A stretch of 11,184 nucleotides of DNA from JALZDI01 sp965653225 (lineage in GTDB: Bacteria > Actinomycetota > Actinomycetes > Propionibacteriales > Nocardioidaceae): positions 1-11,184 of the forward strand of contig CBFGZI010000122.1 in NCBI GenBank assembly GCA_965653225.1, read 5' to 3'. The position numbers and the translations under genes are program-made. Under the pieces are notes generated by a model, which was given only the letters and a program-made list of their open reading frames with translations, was not told the origin of the DNA and did not search any database. Below, piece after piece: positions 5,558 through 11,184 of the stretch. Each line of letters opens with the position of its first letter. The first letter of the stretch is position 1.

Positions 5558-7741
5558 CTAGTACCGCCTCCCCTGCTTCTGCTGGGCGCCTCCGGCGGGC
5601 TGCCGGGCGCCGCGGTGGGACTGCTTGGACTCGGCCTCGCGTTGCAGGACCAGGCCGCCGGGTGGCTTGATGGCGCCGTTCGGACCGACCGTCGGCAGCC
5701 CCCGCGGCGGGTGCGCGCCGGGCTCGGCAGCCAGGTCGCGATGCACCGTGCTGCCCTTGATGCCGTACAGGCTCTCCCAGATGTTACGGACGAAGGGCCC
5801 GGACGTGCCGGACCCGGTGCCGCCCTGGCTGACCATCATCAGCACGACGTACTGCTTGTTGTAGCTGGCCACCCACGACGTGCTCTGCTTGCCGTAGACC
5901 TCGGCGCTACCGGTCTTGGACCGGACCTGGACCTGGTCGAGGGGGAAGCCGACGAAGCGCCACGCCATCGTGCCGGTCCGGGCCGTTCCCTTGAGGGCGT
6001 TGTCGATGTAGCTGAGCACCGACTTGGGCACCGGCACCCGCGACTTCCGCTGGGGCTGGATCCGCTTCACGACCTTGCCCTCCGGCGAGATGATCGCCTT
6101 GCCGACCCGGGGCTTCCACAGCGTGCCGCCGTTGGCGATCGCGGCGTACGCCGTCGCCAGCTGCAGCGGCGTGACGATGGTGTCGCCCTGCCCGATGGCG
6201 AAGTTGACCGCGTCGCCGGCCCGGTAGCGCCAGCCGTCGACGCAGAACTCCCGGGCGAACACGTGGATGTAGTCGTACTTGTTCTGCTTGCCGAGCTTGC
6301 AGTAGTAGTCCTTCTGCGCCTTCCAGTAGGCCATCTTCCACTTGCGGTCGGCGATGCGGCCGGAGGCCTCGCCGGGCAGGTCGATGCCGGTCTCGCTCCC
6401 GAAGCCGAACTTCTCGGCCTCGTTCACCAGCGGGTCCTTGGCGTGGATGTTTCCGCTCTCGCCGCCGCTCTTGAGCCAGAAGTGGTAGCCGACCCGGTAG
6501 AAGAAGGTGTCGCAGGAGATCTGCAGCGCCTTGGCGAAGTCGATGAACCCGTAGGACGCGGACTCGTAGTTGTCGAACGTGCGGTCGCCGACGGTGAAGG
6601 ACGAGGAGCAGTCCAGCTGCGACTGCGGCCCGAAGCCGTGGGTGAACGCGCCGGCGGTCATGATCGGCTTCCATGTGGAGCCCGGCGCGAACTGGCCCTG
6701 TGTCACGCGCGACAGCAGGGGTGTCCCGGCCTTCTCGGAGTACATCCGGGCCAGGTCCTTGTTGCTGATGCCGCCCACCCAGATGTTCGGGTTGTAGGTG
6801 GGGTAGCTGGCCATCGCGATGATTCGGCCGTTGTTGGGGTCCATCACCAGGGCAGCGCCGGAGTCGGCTCGGTAGTTGCGCCCGCTGACGGGGTCGAAGG
6901 TGTTGCGGGCGGTCATGATCGCCTGGCGCAGCTGCTTCTCCACGACTCCCTGCACCTTGGCGTCGATGCTGGTGACCAACGTGTCGCCCGGACGCGGTGC
7001 CTGCACGCCGACCGTGTCGAGCACGTGGCCCATGCTGTCGACGGCCTTCTTCTCGATGCCGGGGCGGCCGCGCAGCCACTTGTCGTAGGTGCGCTCGAGC
7101 CCGGAGCGCCCGACCAGCGAGATCCGGTTCAGCGTGGGGTCGTTGCGCCGCTCGGCCTTCTTCAGCTCGCTCTCGGTGATCGGGGACAGGTAGCCCAGCA
7201 CGTGCGCGGCCGAGGCGCCCAGCGGCTTGGGGTAGGCCCGCACCTGCCACTGCTCCGCGGTGACACCCGGGTAGTCCTCGCCCCGTTCCTGGATCGACAC
7301 CGCGATCTGCTGGCTGACGTCCTCGGCCACGGGGACCGGCTGGTAGGGCGAGCCGTTCCAGCAGGTCGGCGGGGGCAGCGCCCCCTCCTCGCCGCACCAT
7401 TTGCTGCGCAGGATCAGCCGGTGGTACTTCACGTCGAGGGCGCGGCTCAGCCGGTGCATCACCACGCTGCGCTTGTGGTCGCTCATCTCGTCGAGCACGG
7501 TGCGGTCGACGGTGACGACCCACGACGGTCGCCCGGCGACCAGCGGCCGGCCCTCGGAGTCGAGGATCAGCCCGCGCTCGGGCGGCGTGATCACCTCGCG
7601 CACGGCGTTCTCCGCGGCCTGCGCCTGGTAGGAGGCACCGGACAGCACCTGGACGTACCAGAGCCGCGCGAACAGCGTGACGAACAGCGACAGCACCAGA
7701 GCCTGCACCACGAACAGCCGTGACCTGCGGCGGTCGTTCAT
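5558..7741 (-). CDS. mrdA: penicillin-binding protein 2 (class B transpeptidase), 727 aa
   Basis: A membrane-anchored D,D-transpeptidase that cross-links the glycan strands made by RodA during elongation. Residues 9-30 are the single N-terminal membrane anchor after a basic start. The pedestal/dimerisation domain covers about 45-245 (PPERGLILDSEGRPL at 53-67, GRSGLE at 211-216). The transpeptidase domain follows with the nucleophile motif S355-T-W-K358, the second motif S409-C-D411 (SxD rather than the more familiar SxN), and K609-T-G-S612. Residues from about 660 form a Pro/Gly/Gln-rich basic tail that is probably disordered. Six cysteines (116, 127, 378, 410, 481, 500) lie outside the membrane. 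Start ATG 7741 is preceded directly by GGGGGAGGGG, which fills the whole 10-nt gap after mreD; the spacing from GGAGG is only 2 nt, unusually tight, but no better start exists nearby. Confidence 0.96.
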   Translation of the reverse strand: MNDRRRSRLFVVQALVLSLFVTLFARLWYVQVLSGASYQAQAAENAVREVITPPERGLILDSEGRPLVAGRPSWVVTVDRTVLDEMSDHKRSVVMHRLSRALDVKYHRLILRSKWCGEEGALPPPTCWNGSPYQPVPVAEDVSQQIAVSIQERGEDYPGVTAEQWQVRAYPKPLGASAAHVLGYLSPITESELKKAERRNDPTLNRISLVGRSGLERTYDKWLRGRPGIEKKAVDSMGHVLDTVGVQAPRPGDTLVTSIDAKVQGVVEKQLRQAIMTARNTFDPVSGRNYRADSGAALVMDPNNGRIIAMASYPTYNPNIWVGGISNKDLARMYSEKAGTPLLSRVTQGQFAPGSTWKPIMTAGAFTHGFGPQSQLDCSSSFTVGDRTFDNYESASYGFIDFAKALQISCDTFFYRVGYHFWLKSGGESGNIHAKDPLVNEAEKFGFGSETGIDLPGEASGRIADRKWKMAYWKAQKDYYCKLGKQNKYDYIHVFAREFCVDGWRYRAGDAVNFAIGQGDTIVTPLQLATAYAAIANGGTLWKPRVGKAIISPEGKVVKRIQPQRKSRVPVPKSVLSYIDNALKGTARTGTMAWRFVGFPLDQVQVRSKTGSAEVYGKQSTSWVASYNKQYVVLMMVSQGGTGSGTSGPFVRNIWESLYGIKGSTVHRDLAAEPGAHPPRGLPTVGPNGAIKPPGGLVLQREAESKQSHRGARQPAGGAQQKQGRRY

Positions 7742-7751
7742 CCCCTCCCCC

Positions 7752-8264
7752 TCACACTCGCACGCTGACGGGCTCGAGCCGCCGCATCATGAACAGCACG
7801 GCCGGCACCACCAGCGGGGTGAGTACCACGTCGTAGACCAGGGCGATCGGCAGCACGTGCAGCACGCCCTGGATGGTGACCCCCGGGTCTTGCAGCAGCA
7901 GCCCCGACAGCGCGAACAGCGAGGTGCCGATGAACGACCCGGCGGCGACGACCAGCACGGCCGCCAGCGCCGAGGCACGGGCGTCGCGGCGCACGTGGCC
8001 GGCCAGGTAGCCGACGACGACGAACGCCAGGGCCCAGCGCCCCGCGGTGTGGTCGGCCGGCGGGGCCACGTCGAGCGCGAGCCCGGTGGCGAACCCCACC
8101 AGCGCGCCGTACTCGGGGCCGCGCGCGAGCGCGAACGCGATCACCACCACGAGCGCCAGGTTGGGCACCACGTCACCGACCGCGATGACGGGCAGCACAC
8201 CGAGCTGCACGGTGATCGCGACCAGGACCACCGCGGTGACGGCGAGCGCGCGCAGGGCGGTCAC
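7752..8264 (-). CDS. mreD: rod shape-determining protein MreD, 170 aa
   Basis: A small, very hydrophobic inner-membrane protein of the elongation complex that links MreC to RodA/PBP2. Around five or six membrane segments are visible (for example 6-29, 33-50, 55-66, 78-90, 99-122, 137-160). Sequence conservation in this family is low, so the identity rests on hydrophobicity, size (160-180 aa is usual) and position between mreC and mrdA; the N-terminal VPNLALVVVIAFALARGPEYG is also typical. The start is GTG at 8264, overlapping the mreC stop as GTGA (4-nt overlap), with an excellent ribosome-binding site GGGGAGGAGG at 8268-8277 (minus strand). Overlap plus a strong site points to coupled translation. 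Confidence 0.92.
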   Translation of the reverse strand: MTALRALAVTAVVLVAITVQLGVLPVIAVGDVVPNLALVVVIAFALARGPEYGALVGFATGLALDVAPPADHTAGRWALAFVVVGYLAGHVRRDARASALAAVLVVAAGSFIGTSLFALSGLLLQDPGVTIQGVLHVLPIALVYDVVLTPLVVPAVLFMMRRLEPVSVRV

Positions 8265-9223
8265 TGTCCTCCTCCCCGCGCGTGTCCGGCGTCGGCGCTG
8301 GTGCGGTCGCCGGGGCGGTGCGCGTCGACCACGACGCCCACCATGTCCAGCGACGAGAAGTCGACGTAGGGCCGGACCAGGACGGTCTTGGACAGCTCCC
8401 GCGGACTCGTGATCACCTTCTCCACGGACCCGATGGGAACCCCGGCGACGTAGGGGGCGCCGTTGCGCGAGCCCCAGGTGACGATGCTGTCGCCGATCTT
8501 GGGGTTGGCGATCCGGTCGACCAGCTGCATCTTCAGCCGGCCCTGGTCGCCGATGTCGCCCTCACCGCTGATGAAGCCCAGCTCCATCGAGCTGCCGAGC
8601 CGGCCGCCGACCACGGAGTCGGGGTCGACCACCAGCAGCACCGTCGCGCTGGTGCTCGACGCCTCGATCACCCGGCCCACCAGACCCTGCGGGTTGAGCA
8701 CGGTCATGTCGGGGCGTACGCCGTCGTTGCGGCCCGCGTCGATGGTCACCGTGCGGGAGAAGGTCTGGCCTCCGCCCATCGCGGTCACCTGGGCGGGGAC
8801 CACCCGGTCGTCGCGGTGCCGGCCGAGGGCGAGCAGCCGGTCGAGCTCGACGTGGCGCTTTTGGGCGAAGCCGGCGGTGCGCAGCCGCGAGAGCAGCAGC
8901 TCGTTCTCCGTACGGAGGTGGTTGTTGGCGGCGTGCAGCTGCTCGACGTCGCCGAAGTAGTCGGTGACCCGCGTGACCGGGCTCATCATGGTCGCGGCGC
9001 CGTTCTCCAGCGGCCCGAACACCGCGCCGGCGACCGCACGCACAGGCTCGACCGGGGAGTCGTCGGGGCGGCGGGCGTCGAGCGTGATCACGATGAACGA
9101 CGCGAGCAGCAGCACGATCAGCACCGTGCGCGCCCGGCGGTCGCGCCGGTCCCGGTCGTCGAGCGGGTCGGGGCCACCTCGGAACCCTCCGGGTCCGAGG
9201 CTCGGCCGGTCATCACGTCGCAT
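8261..9223 (-). CDS. mreC: rod shape-determining protein MreC, 320 aa
   Basis: A bitopic scaffold that connects MreB filaments inside the cell to PBP2 and RodA outside. Residues 1-32 are cytoplasmic and rich in Arg/Asp, 33-49 form the transmembrane helix (TVLIVLLLASFIVITLD), and 88-133 form a coiled coil (EQLHAANNHLRTENELLLSR). Two beta-barrel-like domains follow, with the family motif GLVGRV at 180-185 and the pair LVVDPDS at 197-203. The tail after about 303 is hydrophilic and not conserved. Length is normal for the family. ATG at 9223 lies 6 nt after the mreB stop; the ribosome-binding site is weak (CAGG inside the end of mreB), consistent with coupling. It overlaps mreD by 4 nt. Confidence 0.95.
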   Translation of the reverse strand: MRRDDRPSLGPGGFRGGPDPLDDRDRRDRRARTVLIVLLLASFIVITLDARRPDDSPVEPVRAVAGAVFGPLENGAATMMSPVTRVTDYFGDVEQLHAANNHLRTENELLLSRLRTAGFAQKRHVELDRLLALGRHRDDRVVPAQVTAMGGGQTFSRTVTIDAGRNDGVRPDMTVLNPQGLVGRVIEASSTSATVLLVVDPDSVVGGRLGSSMELGFISGEGDIGDQGRLKMQLVDRIANPKIGDSIVTWGSRNGAPYVAGVPIGSVEKVITSPRELSKTVLVRPYVDFSSLDMVGVVVDAHRPGDRTSADAGHARGGGQ

Positions 9224-9229
9224 GCGGGC

Positions 9230-10255
9230 TCACCTGCGAGGTTCCGACACCAGCACCTGCTGCAGCGCCTCGAACTCCTCGACGCACTTGCCGGCGCCCA
9301 TGGCCACCGAGTCCAGCGGGTCGGGGGCGACGTGCATCGGCATGCCGGTCTCGTGCCGCAGCCGTTCGTCGATGCCGCGCAGCAGCGCACCGCCACCGGT
9401 GATCACCACCCCGCGGTCCATGATGTCGCCGGCCAGCTCCGGCGGCGTCTTGTCCAGCGTCGTCCGCACCGCGTCGATGATCGCGTGCAGCGGCTCCTCG
9501 AGCGCCTGCCGCACCTCCGCGGAGGAGATGTTCACGTTCTTGGGCAGGCCCGAGATCAGGTCTCGGCCGCGGATCTCGGCCTCCGGCTCCTGCGGGAGGG
9601 GGAAGGCGGAGCCCAGCGCGACCTTGATCTCCTCGGCGGTGCGCTCCCCCAGCATCAGGGAGTACTCCTTCTTCATCCAGCTGATGATCGCCTGGTCGAG
9701 CTCGTCGCCGGCGATGCGGATCGACTGGCTGGTGACGATGCCGCCGAGCGAGATGACCGCCACCTCGGTGGTGCCGCCGCCGATGTCGACCACCATGTTG
9801 CCGGTGGCCTCGTGCACGGGGAGGCCGGCACCGATCGCGGCGGCCATCGGCTCCTCGATGATGTAGACCCGCCGGGCGCCGGCCTGGTAGCCGGCCTCCT
9901 TGACCGCGCGCTGCTCCACGGCGGTGATGCCGGAGGGCACGCAGATCACCAGGCGGGGCTTGGCGAAGTACTGCCGGCGGTGGACCTGCTGGATGAAGAA
10001 CCGCAGCATCTGCTCGGTGGACTCGAAGTCGGCGATCACGCCGTCCTTGAGCGGCCGGATGGCGACGATGCTGTCGGGCGTACGCCCGATCATCTTCTTG
10101 GCCTCGGCGCCCACCGCCAGGATCTCGCGGGTCTGGGCGTTCAGCGCGACCACGGACGGCTCGTTGAGCATCACACCCCGCCCACGCACGTAGACCAGCG
10201 TGTTGGCGGTCCCCAGGTCGACGGCCATGTCACGGCCGATGAAGCTGTTCGCCAT
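9230..10255 (-). CDS. mreB: rod shape-determining protein MreB (bacterial actin), 341 aa
   Basis: MreB forms membrane-associated ATP-dependent filaments that orient the cell-wall elongation machinery; in sporulating actinomycetes it also acts in spore-wall formation. Actin-fold motifs are complete: phosphate-1 AVDLGTANTLVY (11-22), the catalytic Glu in YIIEEPMAAAIG (131-142), phosphate-2 VVDIGGGTTEVAV (155-167) and the adenosine motif TGGGALLRG (286-294). Length is standard (about 340). ATG at 10255 is preceded by GAGGGG some 14 nt upstream, a loose ribosome-binding site. It is the first gene of the five-gene mreBCD-mrdA-rodA set and is separated from ndk by 214 bp containing a likely promoter, so it is probably transcribed separately from ndk. 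Corynebacteria and mycobacteria lack MreB, which argues against those groups as the source. Confidence 0.98.
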   Translation of the reverse strand: MANSFIGRDMAVDLGTANTLVYVRGRGVMLNEPSVVALNAQTREILAVGAEAKKMIGRTPDSIVAIRPLKDGVIADFESTEQMLRFFIQQVHRRQYFAKPRLVICVPSGITAVEQRAVKEAGYQAGARRVYIIEEPMAAAIGAGLPVHEATGNMVVDIGGGTTEVAVISLGGIVTSQSIRIAGDELDQAIISWMKKEYSLMLGERTAEEIKVALGSAFPLPQEPEAEIRGRDLISGLPKNVNISSAEVRQALEEPLHAIIDAVRTTLDKTPPELAGDIMDRGVVITGGGALLRGIDERLRHETGMPMHVAPDPLDSVAMGAGKCVEEFEALQQVLVSEPRR

Positions 10256-10302
10256 GCTCGACGCTGTCCCCTCGATGCCGCTGCGCGATGACCCTCAAGT
10301 GC

Positions 10303-10320
10303 CCGACCAGACTAGGTCGG
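10303..10320. other. hairpin in the mreB leader
   Basis: CCGACC (10303-10308) and GGTCGG (10315-10320) are perfect inverted arms around AGACTA. If transcription starts near 10408, this lies in the 5' untranslated region about 48 nt before the mreB ATG. It could be an RNA structure or a small operator; six base pairs in GC-rich DNA is modest evidence. Confidence 0.35.
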
Positions 10321-10384
10321 CAGACCCCCGTGGCCACGCAGGACACGCGCCGCCCTCTCCCCACGATGTCCCCGCGCTGACCAC

Positions 10385-10409
10385 CTAGCCGGACCGACTA
10401 GCCGGACCG
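10385..10409. repeat. tandem 12-bp repeat at the mreB transcription start region
   Basis: CTAGCCGGACCG occurs at 10385-10396 and 10398-10409, a perfect 12-bp repeat with a 13-bp period. Read on the minus strand it begins about 5 nt downstream of the putative mreB -10 (10415-10420), so it would span the transcription start. That position suits a repressor binding site, but the repeat may also be simple duplication. Confidence 0.6.
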
Positions 10410-10414
10410 TGTGG

Positions 10415-10420
10415 ATTCTA
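10415..10420 (-). promoter_or_regulatory. probable -10 element of the mreB operon
   Basis: TAGAAT on the minus strand is a good match to the actinobacterial housekeeping -10 (TANNNT, consensus TAnnaT). It lies 50 bp after the ndk stop and would give a leader of about 150 nt for mreB. The region 17 nt upstream (TCGCTT) is a poor -35, which is common in actinobacteria. Confidence 0.5.
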
Positions 10421-10469
10421 GCGACGCTCCATGAAGGAAGCGATGGCCGAGGGTCGTTTGCGTGGTTCG

Positions 10470-10886
10470 TCACATGTCCGGGAAGAAGATCTTGATCTCG
10501 CGCTCAGCCGACTCCGCCGAGTCCGACCCGTGCACGAGGTTCTCGCGGTTGGACAGCGCCAGGTCGCCGCGGATGGTGCCGGGTGCGGCCTTGCGCCCGT
10601 CGGTGGCGCCGTTGAGCAGGCGTACGACCTCCACCGCCTCGTCGCCCTCGAGGACCGCGGCCACCAGCGGGCCGCTGGTGATGAACTCGCGCAGCGGCGG
10701 GTAGAAGTCGCGCTCGAGGTGCTCGGCGTAGTGGGTGTCGGCCACCTCGACGTCGATGGTGCGCTGGTCCATCGCCGCGATCGTCAGGCCCTTGGACTCG
10801 TACCGGCCCAGGATCTCGCCGACCAGCCCGCGGCGGACGGCGTCGGGCTTCAGCAGGACCAGGGTGCGCTGTGCCGGGGAAGACAT
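10470..10886 (-). CDS. ndk: nucleoside diphosphate kinase, 138 aa
   Basis: Cytoplasmic enzyme that transfers the gamma-phosphate from ATP to other nucleoside diphosphates through a phosphohistidine. The N-terminal beta strand RTLVLLKPDAVRRGLVGEIL carries the conserved Lys (K13), and the active-site block SNRENLVHGSDS contains the catalytic His at H119, followed by the usual ESAEREIKIFF. Length is standard (about 137). The frame is open further upstream, but the family N-terminus and absence of other starts nearby place the start at ATG 10886, not 10985. There is no Shine-Dalgarno before this ATG; TAGTGT ending 7 nt upstream suggests a leaderless transcript. ndk next to mreB on the same strand is a conserved actinobacterial arrangement. 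Confidence 0.97.
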   Translation of the reverse strand: MSSPAQRTLVLLKPDAVRRGLVGEILGRYESKGLTIAAMDQRTIDVEVADTHYAEHLERDFYPPLREFITSGPLVAAVLEGDEAVEVVRLLNGATDGRKAAPGTIRGDLALSNRENLVHGSDSAESAEREIKIFFPDM

Positions 10887-10893
10887 GACGTGG

Positions 10894-10899
10894 ACACTA
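10894..10899 (-). promoter_or_regulatory. putative -10 of a leaderless ndk transcript
   Basis: TAGTGT on the minus strand fits TANNNT and ends exactly 7 nt before the ndk ATG, the spacing typical of leaderless actinobacterial genes. No purine-rich ribosome-binding site lies between it and the ATG (CCACGTC). No clear -35 is visible. Confidence 0.5.
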
Positions 10900-11015
10900 T
10901 CGAGCAGGCACCCGTCGAGGGGTCGTGGGTGCTTTCCGGCGGCGACGCCGCGGTCTCTACCCACGGCGGATGGGCGACACGACACCGGAGGCGCAGAGGG
11001 GCCCTCCCTCGGCGG

Positions 11016-11057
11016 GTGGTCCCTTCCCTCGGCTCACACGCCGAGGAAAGGAACCAC
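11016..11057 (-). ncRNA. 18-bp stem-loop of unknown role upstream of ndk
   Basis: Arms at 11016-11033 and 11040-11057 enclose a 6-nt loop. On the minus strand the arms are GTGGTTCCTTTCCTCGGC and GCCGAGGGAAGGGACCAC, giving 18 consecutive pairs of which two are G-U. On the plus strand the same two positions would be A-C mismatches, so the structure favours an RNA made from the minus strand. There is no T-run on either side. It could be the terminator of an upstream minus-strand gene, part of a structured leader, or a small RNA. It lies about 130 bp before the ndk start. Confidence 0.5.
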
Positions 11058-11184
11058 AACCCCCGGTGACATGGCTTGTGGTGGGGCCCAGGCGTCCGGC
11101 GGCGCCGCACCTGCCACGAAAACGTCCCCAGCTGTCTCCTAGCTGCCGCCTGAAACGCAGCGCCAAGCGACAGCCAGCCGGCGA

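Larger units (their letters stand above)
10887..11184. other. 298-bp non-coding region upstream of ndk
   Basis: No convincing gene end or start is seen here on either strand. Long open frames exist, but their products are Arg/Gly/Pro/Cys-rich without any family resemblance. In related genomes this side of ndk often carries folC and a DUF4233 gene; neither C-terminus is recognisable, so they may lie outside the window or be absent. The region contains a strong stem-loop (11016-11057) and, near the edge, a 6-bp inverted pair GCTGTC/GACAGC (11131-11136 and 11169-11174). Confidence 0.6.

Noticed and set aside
5540..7723. Plus-strand 727-codon open frame almost coextensive with mrdA
   Set aside because: The mirror-image frame arises from GC-biased third positions; mrdA carries all transpeptidase motifs, while this frame has none.
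8282..10291. Plus-strand 669-codon open frame opposite mreC and mreB
   Set aside because: Antisense shadow of two conserved genes, composed of His/Asp/Gly/Val-rich low-information sequence.
10887..11184. Possible tmRNA, RNase P RNA or SRP RNA upstream of ndk
   Set aside because: The GAGGAAAGG stretch briefly recalled RNase P RNA, but none of the conserved cores of these RNAs could be found on either strand.

Overview
The window looks like chromosomal DNA of a high-GC actinobacterium, most likely from the Propionibacteriales/Nocardioidaceae (Nocardioides-like). The reasons are strong G/C preference at third codon positions, a lipoamide dehydrogenase that reads like mycobacterial LpdC, and a minus-strand order ndk - mreB - mreC - mreD - mrdA - rodA - TIGR03960-type radical SAM gene, which is the order I know from Streptomyces and Nocardioides relatives. 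No sequence search was run; family assignments rest on motifs and remembered family sequences.

Right half (4272-10886, all minus strand): ndk supplies nucleoside triphosphates. It is followed by the cell-elongation cluster: MreB (actin-like filament), MreC and MreD (membrane scaffold), MrdA/PBP2 (transpeptidase) and RodA (SEDS glycosyltransferase). Together these build lateral cell wall. The five genes from mreB to rodA are separated by -4 to +10 nt and probably form one transcript. A likely promoter lies in the ndk-mreB gap, next to a tandem 12-bp repeat. ndk itself has the look of a leaderless gene. The 298 bp upstream of ndk hold no recognisable gene but contain a striking 18-bp stem-loop.

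Middle (2200-4155, minus): a B12-binding-domain radical SAM protein of unknown substrate (TIGR03960 family), 116 bp behind rodA. Its usual downstream partner (TIGR03936/DUF2344) is not here. Instead there are three copies of a 14-bp repeat (two in inverted orientation) and then the wreck of a zinc-dependent alcohol/formaldehyde dehydrogenase gene, with pieces in all three frames and two internal deletions.

Left (401-1828, minus): an intact lpdA for the E3 subunit of 2-oxoacid dehydrogenase complexes, apparently monocistronic. It converges with a small plus-strand ORF of unknown function (127-390).

The window is mostly conserved housekeeping DNA. I found no mobile element genes, CRISPR array, tRNA, rRNA or novel defence-like system. 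The points worth a second look are the gene relic and repeat cluster at 1870-2186, the structured region upstream of ndk, and the repeats at the mreB promoter.
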